64,000 bases of DNA from an uncultured Collinsella sp. (GTDB taxonomy: Bacteria > Actinomycetota > Coriobacteriia > Coriobacteriales > Coriobacteriaceae), in contig CALKKS010000006.1 of the NCBI GenBank assembly GCA_937995345.1, forward strand, positions 1-64,000. Direction: 5' to 3'. Positions within the stretch are counted from its first letter, which is position 1. Each line of letters starts with the position of its first letter. A program made the translations under genes and the position numbers. The notes under the pieces were generated by a model that searched no databases, had not been told where the DNA came from, and worked only from the letters and a program-made list of their open reading frames with translations. Shown piece after piece: positions 24,825-33,513 of the stretch.

Positions 24825-27800
24825 ATGTTCGAGAAGCGGCTCTTCTCCCTGGTTCCGCAGGCAACGCCCTACATTGTGGCAAGCGTCCTGTTTAAGTGGA
24901 TCGCGCTCATGGCAAACATCACCGTGATGTGGATGCTTGCGCACATCTTGGGCGGCATCGTCACGGACGGCCTTTCCGCCGCGCGCGCCGTCGATGCCCT
25001 CGCACAGGCGGCCTTGCCGCTCGCCGCTGCCATCATCGTGCGCGCCGCCTCCATCTACCTGGCCCAACGCGCCGGCGACAAGGCCGCGTTCGAGGCCGTC
25101 CGCCGCGTGCGCTCGCTCGTCTACGACAAGCTCGCCGCACTCGGCCCCTCCTACACCGAGACCGTCCCCACCGCCGAGGCCGTCCAGACCAGCGTCGAGG
25201 GCGCCACGCAACTCCAGGTGTACTTTGGCGGTTACCTGCCGCAGCTCTTCTTTGCCGGCTTGGCACCCATCACGCTGTTTGTACTGCTCGTGGGCCAGGC
25301 GGGTCTTCCCGCCGCGCTGCTGCTCGCCTGCGTTCCGGTCATCCCCGTCTCCATTATGATGGTCATGCGCAACGCCAAAAAGATCGGTGCCGAGTACTGG
25401 GGCAGCTATGTCGATCTTGGCGGCATGTTCCTGGAGGCCGTGCAGGGTCTCACCACCCTTAAGGTCTACCAGGCCGATCGCAGCTGGCACGAGCGCATCA
25501 ACGTCGAGTCCGAGCGTTTCCGCACAGCGACCATGCGCCTGCTGGTGATGCAGCTGCGCTCCATTTGCGTTATGGACCTGGTCGTCTATATGGGCGCCGC
25601 GCTCGGCATTATCGTAGCCGCGCTGCAGCTCGCCACGGGCAAGATTGGCTTTGAGGCTGCCTTCCTCATCGTCTTTCTGTCGCAGGAGTTCTTTTTGCCT
25701 ATGCGCCGCCTGGGATCGCTGTTCCACACGGCCATGAACGGCATGGCCGCCTCGCGCCGCATGTTTGGCATTTTGGATACGCCCGAGCCCGAGCACGGCG
25801 ATGTTGAGCTTGACGGTCGCGGCAATATCGAGCTCGCGGGCGTGAGCTATGCATACGGCGACCGCACGGTGCTGGACAGCGCCAGCGCGACCATTGCGCA
25901 CGGCTCGCTCGTGGCACTCGTGGGCGAAAGCGGCGGCGGCAAGTCCACGCTCGCGGGGATTATCTCGGGCCGCAAGGGTGCCTACCGCGGCAGCGTGCGC
26001 ATTGGCGGCGTTGAACTGCGCGATGCCACGGCCACCTCACTCATGCGCGCCGTCACGCTGGTGCCCACCAACGGCTACCTGTTTGCCGGCACCCTGCGCG
26101 ACAACCTGCTGCTCGCCCAGCCCAACGCCACCGACGCCGAGCTTTTGCGCGCGCTCGGCCGCACGCGCGTGGCGGCCTTTGTGCAGGCCAACGGCGGGCT
26201 CGACATGGTGATTAACGAGGGCGGCACCAACCTTTCGGGTGGCCAGCGCCAGCGCGTGTGCATGGCACGCGCCCTGCTGCACGACTCGCCGATCTATGTG
26301 TTTGACGAGGCTACGAGCAACGTCGATGCCGCAAGCGAGGCCGCGATCGGCGAGGTCATCGCGTCGCTTGCCGGCGGGCACACTGTAATTGTGGTGGCAC
26401 ACCGCCTGTCGACGATCGTGGACGCCGATCAGATCCTGGTGCTGGAACGCGGCCGCATTGCCGAGCGCGGCACCCATGATGAGCTCCTGTCGGGCGCGGG
26501 CGCCTATGCGCGCATGTGGAGCAGCCAGGAGCAGCTCTCGGCATATACGTATGCGGAGGGTGATGCCGAGGATGCCGGCGCGGTTGAGGCTGTTGACAGC
26601 AGCGCTGCCTGTACCGATGGCCTCAACGGTGCCGGCTCGTCTTCCGCTACCGCGGCGCCTGACTCCGGCCGCGCCCGTCACTCGGCGCCGTCCATCATGT
26701 GGCGCATGATGGGGCTCGTCCGACCGCTTGCCGGCTGGCTTGTGCTAGCCGTCGCGCTGGGCAGCATTGGCATGCTCACCGCCGCGTTCGTGCCGGCCTT
26801 TGGCGCCCTCGGCCTTATGGCCGCGCTGGGCCGCAACGCCTTGGGGCTTGGTCTGATCGCAGCATGCGCGGCCTGTGCCGCCTGCGGCATCGCACGCGGG
26901 CCGCTCCACTACGGCGAGCAGCTCTGCAACCATTACATCGCATTCCGTCTGCTCGCGCACATTCGCGACCTGGTGTTTGGCGCCCTGCGCCAGCTCGCCC
27001 CCGCCAAGCTCGAGGGCCGCGGCAAGGGCGAGCTCGTGAGCCTGGTCACCTCGGATATCGAGCTGCTCGAGGTCTTCTACGCGCACACCATCTCGCCCAT
27101 TGCCATAGCTCTGGTCTGCACCGTTGTGTTTGAGGGCTTTTTGCTGGCTGTGAACCCCGAGCTCGCGGGCATCGCACTCGTGGCCTACGCGGTCCTGGGC
27201 GTGCTGCTGCCCCTGACCTCGGCCAAGGCATGCGGCACCACCGGCCGCCAGAGCCGCGAGGGCGCCGGTAAGCTGGGTGCCTTTGTGCTCGACAGTCTGC
27301 GCGGCGCATCCGAGACTATCCAGTTTGCCGGTGGCGCCGATCGCAGCCGTGCCCTGGGCAAGCTGACCGAGCAAGTCGGCGCCGTGGACGCGCGCCTCAA
27401 GCGCCGCCAAGCGGCCAGCGAGGCCGTAGCCGATGCGCTTATTCTTGCGGCCAATCTGGTGATGCTCGGACGTGCGCTGCAGCTGGTGGCTGCGGGAACG
27501 ATTAACTTTGCCGCAGCGTTTGTCGCCGTCTTTACCTTTGTGTCGTCGTTTGGCTCGGTGATGGCTGTGAGCCGCCTGGGCGCCTCACTGCAGGAGACGC
27601 TCGCCTCGGGCGCACGCGTACTCGATTTGCTCGACGAGCAACCCCAGTGCGCCGAGGTCGCCGACGGACAGGACGTTGAGTTTGCCGGCGCCGCAGCCGA
27701 GCATGTGAGCTTTAGCTATGCGGGCGGCGCGAGTGCCGGCGACGCAGGACAGGCAGCGGACGAGACGGCTGCGAGCCTCATCCTCGACGGCGTGACCTGC

Positions 27801-28382
27801 ACCTTTGCGCCCGGTACCATGACCTGTATCATGGGACGCTCGGGTTCGGGCAAGTCGACGCTGCTCAAGCTGCTCATGCGCTTTTGGGACCCTACCGCCG
27901 GCACTATCACGGTGAGTGACGTCGATGCCCGTCGCATCAACACGGCGAGCTTGCGCGGCCACGAGGCCTATATGACCCAGGACACGCACCTGTTCTGCGG
28001 CACCGTACGCGAGAACCTACTCGTCGCGCGTGCCGGCGCCACCGATGCCGAGCTGCTCGACGCTTGCCGCTCCGCCTCACTCACCACGCTCATCGACCGT
28101 CTGCCGCAGGGACTCGACACGCCCGTTGCCGAGCTGGGCGACTCGCTTTCTGGCGGCGAGCGCCAGCGCATCGGCCTTGCGCGCATCTTCCTCAACGACG
28201 CACCCTTCATCTTGCTCGACGAACCCACCAGCGCGCTCGATGCCCTCAACGAGGCGTCCGTGATGCAGGCGATCGACGAGCTCAAGCGCCGCGGCAAGAC
28301 CATTGTGCTCGTAAGCCACCGTGCCAGCACCTGCGCGTTTGCCGATTTCTCGCTTTCGGTCGAACACGGGAGGCTGAGCTAA
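24825..28382 (+). CDS. Fused CydDC-like ABC transporter (two half-transporters in one chain)
   Basis: A 1185-residue protein with the order TMD-NBD-TMD-NBD. Domain 1: membrane part, about residues 1-310; Walker A GESGGGKST near 369; signature LSGGQRQR; Walker B VFDEATS. A linker of about 50 residues rich in Ala, Ser and Asp follows. Domain 2: membrane part about 625-900; Walker A GRSGSGKST near 1005; signature LSGGERQR; Walker B LLDEPTS. The best family fit is CydD-CydC, a heterodimeric exporter of cysteine/glutathione needed for cytochrome bd, here fused. No cydAB genes are in the window, so another small-molecule exporter is possible. A YgbA-like gene follows with a one-base overlap. Confidence 0.85.
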   Translation: MFEKRLFSLVPQATPYIVASVLFKWIALMANITVMWMLAHILGGIVTDGLSAARAVDALAQAALPLAAAIIVRAASIYLAQRAGDKAAFEAVRRVRSLVYDKLAALGPSYTETVPTAEAVQTSVEGATQLQVYFGGYLPQLFFAGLAPITLFVLLVGQAGLPAALLLACVPVIPVSIMMVMRNAKKIGAEYWGSYVDLGGMFLEAVQGLTTLKVYQADRSWHERINVESERFRTATMRLLVMQLRSICVMDLVVYMGAALGIIVAALQLATGKIGFEAAFLIVFLSQEFFLPMRRLGSLFHTAMNGMAASRRMFGILDTPEPEHGDVELDGRGNIELAGVSYAYGDRTVLDSASATIAHGSLVALVGESGGGKSTLAGIISGRKGAYRGSVRIGGVELRDATATSLMRAVTLVPTNGYLFAGTLRDNLLLAQPNATDAELLRALGRTRVAAFVQANGGLDMVINEGGTNLSGGQRQRVCMARALLHDSPIYVFDEATSNVDAASEAAIGEVIASLAGGHTVIVVAHRLSTIVDADQILVLERGRIAERGTHDELLSGAGAYARMWSSQEQLSAYTYAEGDAEDAGAVEAVDSSAACTDGLNGAGSSSATAAPDSGRARHSAPSIMWRMMGLVRPLAGWLVLAVALGSIGMLTAAFVPAFGALGLMAALGRNALGLGLIAACAACAACGIARGPLHYGEQLCNHYIAFRLLAHIRDLVFGALRQLAPAKLEGRGKGELVSLVTSDIELLEVFYAHTISPIAIALVCTVVFEGFLLAVNPELAGIALVAYAVLGVLLPLTSAKACGTTGRQSREGAGKLGAFVLDSLRGASETIQFAGGADRSRALGKLTEQVGAVDARLKRRQAASEAVADALILAANLVMLGRALQLVAAGTINFAAAFVAVFTFVSSFGSVMAVSRLGASLQETLASGARVLDLLDEQPQCAEVADGQDVEFAGAAAEHVSFSYAGGASAGDAGQAADETAASLILDGVTCTFAPGTMTCIMGRSGSGKSTLLKLLMRFWDPTAGTITVSDVDARRINTASLRGHEAYMTQDTHLFCGTVRENLLVARAGATDAELLDACRSASLTTLIDRLPQGLDTPVAELGDSLSGGERQRIGLARIFLNDAPFILLDEPTSALDALNEASVMQAIDELKRRGKTIVLVSHRASTCAFADFSLSVEHGRLS

Positions 28383-28804
28383 TGGCGCGCCCGGCCGACA
28401 CGCCGGAGCTGGCGGACAAGCGTGCGCGCGAGGCCCAGATGGTGTCGCAGATGATCGCGCTGTGGTGCCGCGGGCATCATGGCGGCGGGCGTGCGGGCAA
28501 GCAGGCTGCCGGCGGCGATGTGCCCGCGCGCGTGAAGCTTGGATTCCGGACCATCACCCTCTGCCCCGAATGCGCCGAGCTACGAGAATACGCCGTCGCG
28601 CGCATCGAACACTGCCCGCATATGGGCACCAAGACGTTTTGCTCTGCCTGTCCCTCGCATTGCTATCGCCCTGCTATGCGCGAGAAGATCCGCGAGGTCA
28701 TGCGCTGGTCGGGCCCGCGCATGATCCGCTATCGCCCCATCACCGCCATACGCCACGCAATGGTGACCGTGCAATCCAAACGGGCGGCGAAGCGGAGCAA
28801 GTAG
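28382..28804 (+). CDS. YgbA-like (nitrous oxide-stimulated promoter family) protein
   Basis: A 140-residue Cys-rich protein. The Cys pattern in LCPECAEL, HCPHMGTKTFC and CPSHCY is that of the YgbA family, whose Escherichia coli member is induced by nitrogen oxides. Four or more cysteines could bind a metal or an Fe-S cluster; function unproven. Its ATG overlaps the stop of the ABC exporter (TAATG), so it is translated in the same operon. This links both genes to redox or nitrosative stress, as an inference. Confidence 0.75.
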   Translation: MARPADTPELADKRAREAQMVSQMIALWCRGHHGGGRAGKQAAGGDVPARVKLGFRTITLCPECAELREYAVARIEHCPHMGTKTFCSACPSHCYRPAMREKIREVMRWSGPRMIRYRPITAIRHAMVTVQSKRAAKRSK

Positions 28805-28841
28805 CACTGGAGCCGGCGCGCCACTCCGCCCCCGCCTTCGC

Positions 28842-28913
28842 CTCAAACGTGTACGTCAGCCTCCAAACATGTCATTTTTTGTCGGTTTTGGAGGCTGACG
28901 TACATGTTTTGAG
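28842..28913. repeat. 72-bp palindrome family, copy 2
   Basis: The core and loop match copy 1. The outermost bases differ (CTCAAA with TTTTGAG instead of TCCAAA with TTTTGGA), yet pairing is maintained. It starts 37 bases after the YgbA-like stop. 28914-29039 contains only the upstream region of the next gene. Confidence 0.8.
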
Positions 28914-29039
28914 AGCGCAAGCGAGGCGCCACCGCACACCGTCCGCCCTTTCCGCTCGATTTTGACTCGCAGCGTACCCGACGCGTTAGACGCCGCGCCG
29001 TTACAATGGAGCGGATTCACCAAATGCAAAGGAGTCGCC

Positions 29040-29951
29040 ATGCCCGCCTGCCCGCTGGTCGATTGCCATACTCATACCTCGTTCTCGGACGGGCACGCCT
29101 CGTTTGAGGAGAACGTCCGCGCCGCTGCCGCCGCCGGATGTCAGGTCATGGTCTCGACCGACCACCTCACCTTGCCCGCCAGCATGGACGCCAACTGCGA
29201 GGTGCAGGTTGTCGAGAGCGACTTGCCGGCGCATCGCCTGGCATTTGAGGACGCCCAAAAGCTCGCCGCACAAATCGCGCCGGAGCTCACCTTTATCTAC
29301 GGTTTTGAATGCGATTGGTACGAAGGCTGCGAGCCCCTGGTAGAGCGCTGGTCAGCAGGCGCCACGGTGCGCCTGGGTAGCGTGCATTGGATCGGCGACC
29401 CCGGCGAAATCATGGCCGGTGCCGCGGGCACGGCGGGAACGGAGAACGTCGCTCGCCCCGACACGCCTGATTCGCTTTGCGGTTGGATCGACGACGACAC
29501 TAACCTGCACGTTTGGGAAAACCTGGGCGTGCGCGGCGTGTGGGAGCGCTACGTCGACGACTGGTGCCGTGCTTGCGAAAGCTCACTCAACTTTGACGTG
29601 ATGGCCCATCCCGACCTGGTCATGCGTTTTTCGAAGGACGGCTTTGCACCCGACTTTGACCCCGCGCCGTTCTGGGGGCAGATGGCCGAATGCGCCCACG
29701 ATACGGGTCGCCGCGTTGAAGTCTCGACCGCCGCACCGCGCAAGGGCCTCGACGACTACTATCCCGCGACTGGGCTGTTGCGCTGCTTCGCTCACGCCGA
29801 GGTGCCGATCACCTTTGGCTCGGACGCGCACCGCGCCTGCGATATCTGCTGGAGCATCCGCGAAGCCCAAGCCCACGCCTACGACTGCGGCTACCGAACC
29901 TTCGACATCCCCCACCCCACCGGCGAATGGGAACCCACGCCCCTCGCCTAG
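29040..29951 (+). CDS. PHP-family histidinol-phosphatase
   Basis: A 303-residue metal-dependent phosphatase. PHP metal ligands are seen in DCHTHTSFSDGH, VSTDHL, FECDWYEG, LGSVHWI, MAHPDL and FGSDAHRA. It removes phosphate from L-histidinol phosphate, the step absent from the adjacent his operon, since the HisB there has only dehydratase activity. The ATG at 29040 has AAAGGAG seven bases upstream. It converges with the his operon, so it is separately controlled. Confidence 0.85.
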   Translation: MPACPLVDCHTHTSFSDGHASFEENVRAAAAAGCQVMVSTDHLTLPASMDANCEVQVVESDLPAHRLAFEDAQKLAAQIAPELTFIYGFECDWYEGCEPLVERWSAGATVRLGSVHWIGDPGEIMAGAAGTAGTENVARPDTPDSLCGWIDDDTNLHVWENLGVRGVWERYVDDWCRACESSLNFDVMAHPDLVMRFSKDGFAPDFDPAPFWGQMAECAHDTGRRVEVSTAAPRKGLDDYYPATGLLRCFAHAEVPITFGSDAHRACDICWSIREAQAHAYDCGYRTFDIPHPTGEWEPTPLA

Positions 29952-29964
29952 CCATCCCTTCATG

Positions 29965-30031
29965 AGTTGCGGTGAAATAGTTCCTGTTTATGGCCCTAAG
30001 ACCGTCAAACAAGAACTATTCCACCGCAACT
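29965..30031. repeat. AAGTTGCGGTG palindrome, copy 3
   Basis: Arms AGTTGCGGTGAAATAGTTC and GAACTATTCCACCGCAACT are complementary with one mismatch. It starts 13 bases after the histidinol-phosphatase stop and sits before the tandem GTCCC element, as at 17144-17427. Confidence 0.8.
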
Positions 30032-30056
30032 TCTATTTCATTGGCAACTCCCGAAA

Positions 30057-30103
30057 GACTGTCCCTAACGACTAGTCGTTTAAGAACGTCCCCAATGACT
30101 AGT
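30057..30103. repeat. Tandem 27-bp GTCCC element, copy 2
   Basis: GACTGTCCC (30057) and GAACGTCCC (30084), 27 bases apart, are each followed by the tag GACTAGT (30070 and 30097). The second tag includes the hisE stop codon (30099-30101). The first tag lies in a perfect palindrome, AACGACTAGTCGTT. Confidence 0.65.
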
Positions 30104-30416
30104 GGCGGCGGGCGTTGAGTTCGCCGGCCAGTTCGTCGAGGGTGATGCCGTAGCGCTCAAGCGTTACGAGCAAGTGGTAGATCAGGTCGCCGGCTTCGTA
30201 GCGAATGTGGTCGTGATCGTTATCCTTGCAGGCCATGATGACCTCGCTCGCCTCCTCGGCAAGCTTCTTGAGCAGCTCGTCCTCAACGTCGGTCAACAGA
30301 CGAGCGGTGTAGCTTTCCTGCGGCGATGCATCGCGACGGCTGTGAATCACCTCGGCCAGCCCCGTCAGCGTCTCACCGATATTTCCCGGCTGCACGTTAG
30401 CTGTTCTGACTCCCAT
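30099..30416 (-). CDS. hisE: Phosphoribosyl-ATP pyrophosphatase
   Basis: A 105-residue all-helical enzyme carrying out the second step of histidine synthesis (PR-ATP to PR-AMP). The MazG-like metal site is visible in KLAEEASEVIMACKDND and YEAGDLIYHLLVTLE. Length is normal for a HisE not fused to HisI. It is the last gene of the operon, 15 bases after the small unknown gene. Its stop codon lies inside the tandem GTCCC element. Confidence 0.93.
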   Translation of the reverse strand: MGVRTANVQPGNIGETLTGLAEVIHSRRDASPQESYTARLLTDVEDELLKKLAEEASEVIMACKDNDHDHIRYEAGDLIYHLLVTLERYGITLDELAGELNARRH

Positions 30417-30431
30417 GGTTATTTCCTCTCG

Positions 30432-30659
30432 TTACTGCAGCGTAAAGTAGGTACCGGTCTCATCGAACCGAGGCTTTGCGCCCTTTTTCTCAAAGAACTC
30501 AATGATGACGGCATGGGCCTCATCGAGCCTTTCCTTCTCGGCCTCGAGCCAAAACGACTGCGCCCCGCAGGCATCGGTCAGGTGCACGCGGCATGGCACG
30601 CCCGCGCGGAGGAGCTCGGCGTTGCAGTCGGCAACTTCGAACGGCGTCACGACCTTCAT
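30432..30659 (-). CDS. Small conserved-looking protein inside the his operon
   Basis: A 75-residue protein of unrecognised function. It contains two cysteines (ADCNAELL and TDACGAQSFWLEAEKE) and an aromatic C-terminus. The start codon overlaps the hisI stop by four bases (ATGA type), and hisE follows after 15 bases, so it is translated as part of the operon. It has no signal or membrane segment. A role in histidine synthesis or its regulation is suggested only by position. Confidence 0.65.
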   Translation of the reverse strand: MKVVTPFEVADCNAELLRAGVPCRVHLTDACGAQSFWLEAEKERLDEAHAVIIEFFEKKGAKPRFDETGTYFTLQ

Positions 30660-30997
30660 CGCGTTCCCCCTTCCACGCGCTTAAAGAAGCAGGTACGGTT
30701 GCCGGTATGGCAGGCCGGGCCCGGAGAGTCGACCTTGACCAACAGCGTATCGCTATCGCAGTCGGCCCAGAGTTCCTTGACCTCCTGCATGTTGCCGCTC
30801 GTCGCGCCCTTATTCCAGAGCTCCTGGCGGCTGCGGCTCCAAAACCACGTGGTGCCGGTCTTGAGCGTAAGCCCCACCGATTCCTCGTTCATCCAAGCAA
30901 CCATAAGCACCTCGCCGGTGTCATACTGCTGAACCACACAAGGAATCAGCCCGCGGGCGTCGTATTTAAGATCAGCCGCTTCTACTACCTCAGTCAT
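30656..30997 (-). CDS. hisI: Phosphoribosyl-AMP cyclohydrolase
   Basis: A 113-residue zinc enzyme that opens the purine ring of PR-AMP. Hallmarks: MVAWMNEESVGLTLKTG, FWSRSRQELWNKGATSGN, DCDSDTLLVKV and GPACHTGNRTCFF, whose Cys and Asp residues bind Zn and Mg. Of several near starts I choose the ATG at 30997, because GGAG lies five bases upstream. A 95-bp palindrome separates it from hisF. Confidence 0.93.
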   Translation of the reverse strand: MTEVVEAADLKYDARGLIPCVVQQYDTGEVLMVAWMNEESVGLTLKTGTTWFWSRSRQELWNKGATSGNMQEVKELWADCDSDTLLVKVDSPGPACHTGNRTCFFKRVEGGTR

Positions 30998-31042
30998 CAT
31001 TTCTCCCAAGTTATTACCGTAAACCCCACAGGTCGGCGAGGG

Positions 31043-31137
31043 TTGCCCAGGTGCCCGAGATTCCGAGCGACAAGCCCGACGACGCGTACTTAAGTACGCG
31101 AGGAGGGTTGGAGCCGGAAGGTCGGGTGCCTGGGCAA
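31043..31137. repeat. 95-bp palindrome between hisF and hisI
   Basis: Arms TTGCCCAGGTGCCCGAGATTCCG and its near complement surround a centre with the perfect palindrome CGCGTACTTAAGTACGCG (31083-31100). It starts nine bases past the hisF stop and could attenuate transcription into hisI-hisE. Confidence 0.75.
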
Positions 31138-31146
31138 GCCGCAGCG

Positions 31147-31929
<783 letters not shown>

Positions 31930-31932
31930 GGG

Positions 31933-32676
31933 CTACTCCTCCCCTCGGGCGGCGGCGAGCGCCTGGGCCAGCGTAAAGTTGCCCTCGTAGAGCGCGCGAC
32001 CGGTGATGGCGCCTTCAATCGCTCCCTTACCCACCGCGGCCAACGCGCGGATGTCGTCGAGCGTCGAGATGCCGCCCGAGGCCACGACGGGAAAACCCGC
32101 GACCTCGGCAACATGGCGATACGCCGCCACGTCGATGCCCGTCTGCATGCCGTCGCGCGCGATATCGGTGTACACCAGGTGCTTAAAGCCCAGCTCGCTG
32201 AGCTGCGCCACGGCATCGTCGAGTGCCACGCCCGCGCCATCGCGCCAGCCGTTCACCTTGACCTGGCCATCGCGCGCAGCAATGTCTGCCACCAGTAGCT
32301 CGCCAAAGCCGCAGGCCGCAACCTCGGCAAAGCCCGGCTCGGTCACAAGCACGGTACCCAGCGCGATGCGGCGCGCGCCGTAGCCGACCAGCTCGTCGAT
32401 GCGCGCAAGCGAGCGAACGCCGCCGCCCACGTCCACGGACAGACCGTCGACGCCGCAGATGGCCTCGATCGCCGCCGAGTTGGCAGCGCACGCTTCCTCG
32501 TCCTCGCCAAAGGCAGCGGACAGGTCGACGACGTGCACCCAGCTCGCGCCCTGCTCGGCAAAGGAGCGGGCAACGGCCACGGGATCGTCGGAATATACCT
32601 TGCAACGGCTGCGGTCGCCGCGCTCCAGGCGCACGACCTTGCCGCCGATCAAATCGATTGCGGGAAACAGGATCAT
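31933..32676 (-). CDS. hisA: ProFAR isomerase
   Basis: A 247-residue barrel enzyme, paralogous to HisF, that isomerises ProFAR to PRFAR. The catalytic Asp is in FPAIDLIGGKVVRLERGD, the second acid in YTDIARDGMQTGID, and the phosphate-binding loops VGGGVRS and ASGGIS are in place. The start overlaps the hisH stop by four bases, an indication of coupling. Confidence 0.95.
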   Translation of the reverse strand: MILFPAIDLIGGKVVRLERGDRSRCKVYSDDPVAVARSFAEQGASWVHVVDLSAAFGEDEEACAANSAAIEAICGVDGLSVDVGGGVRSLARIDELVGYGARRIALGTVLVTEPGFAEVAACGFGELLVADIAARDGQVKVNGWRDGAGVALDDAVAQLSELGFKHLVYTDIARDGMQTGIDVAAYRHVAEVAGFPVVASGGISTLDDIRALAAVGKGAIEGAITGRALYEGNFTLAQALAAARGEE

Positions 32677-33374
32677 CGGCCGGCCTCCTCGACAATGCTC
32701 ACGAAGTTCTTAAGGATACGCTGACCCAGCGCAGAGGATTTCTCGGGATGGAACTGGCAACCCCACACGTTGCCGTGGCGCACGATGCACGGGAAGCTCC
32801 GCGTGTAGTGCGTGCGCGCCAGGACGTCAGCGGTATCGGCATCGTCTGCCACCGCGTAGCTGTGGGTGAAGTACATGTTGGCGCCCTCGGCAAAACCGGC
32901 GAGCAGTGGATCGGCTGCGCCGGCGGGCGTCATGTGCACCTGGTCCCAGCCCACGTGCGGCACCTTCAGACGGCTCGACTCCAGGCGCGTGCACGAGCCG
33001 CGCATGATGCCCAGGCCATCGACCCAGGGACCACCGGCCTGCTCGGAGACGTCGCCGTCCACGACCGCGCCCGCGTCCGCAGGCACGCCCTCGTTGCCAC
33101 GTTCAAAAAACAGCTGAAGGCCCAGGCAGATGCCGAGCAGCGGAGTTCCGGCGGCAACGGCATCGAGCACGGCCGCCTCCTCGCCGCTCTGGCGCATAAA
33201 GGCGATCGCGTCATAGAACGCGCCCACGCCCGGAATGACCAGGCCGTCGGCGCGGCGGATTTGCTCCGGGTCGTCCGATGTACAGGCGGCGGCACCGGCG
33301 CGCGCAAGCCCGCGCACGACGCTCGACAAGTTGCCCTTGTGGTAGTCGACCACCACGATCTTCGGTTCGTCCAC
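32673..33374 (-). CDS. hisH: Imidazole glycerol phosphate synthase, glutamine amidotransferase subunit
   Basis: A 233-residue class I glutaminase supplying ammonia to HisF. The nucleophile Cys lies in LLGICLGLQLFFE, and the His-x-Glu of the triad in GCQFHPEKSS. The best start is GTG at 33374, because GGGAGGG stands four bases upstream. The region between this start and hisB is filled by a 115-bp palindromic element, so translation of hisH may depend on that structure. Confidence 0.94.
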   Translation of the reverse strand: MDEPKIVVVDYHKGNLSSVVRGLARAGAAACTSDDPEQIRRADGLVIPGVGAFYDAIAFMRQSGEEAAVLDAVAAGTPLLGICLGLQLFFERGNEGVPADAGAVVDGDVSEQAGGPWVDGLGIMRGSCTRLESSRLKVPHVGWDQVHMTPAGAADPLLAGFAEGANMYFTHSYAVADDADTADVLARTHYTRSFPCIVRHGNVWGCQFHPEKSSALGQRILKNFVSIVEEAGR

Positions 33375-33398
33375 GCGACCCTCCCTTTTCCCATTCAA

Positions 33399-33513
33399 AA
33401 CCTGCCAAAAAGGGACAGGTTTATTTTGGTCGGTAAAACGTTTACCCACCGCATGAGACAGCATTTCCGCAGATAAAACCTGCCAAAATAAACCTGTCCC
33501 TTTTTGGCAGGTT
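33399..33513. repeat. 115-bp element with perfect 31-bp inverted repeat
   Basis: AACCTGCCAAAAAGGGACAG (33399 onward; full arm 31 bases) is exactly complemented by 33483-33513. The right arm overlaps the hisB stop codon (TAA at 33512-33514). The loop of 53 bases has no ORF. Confidence 0.9.
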
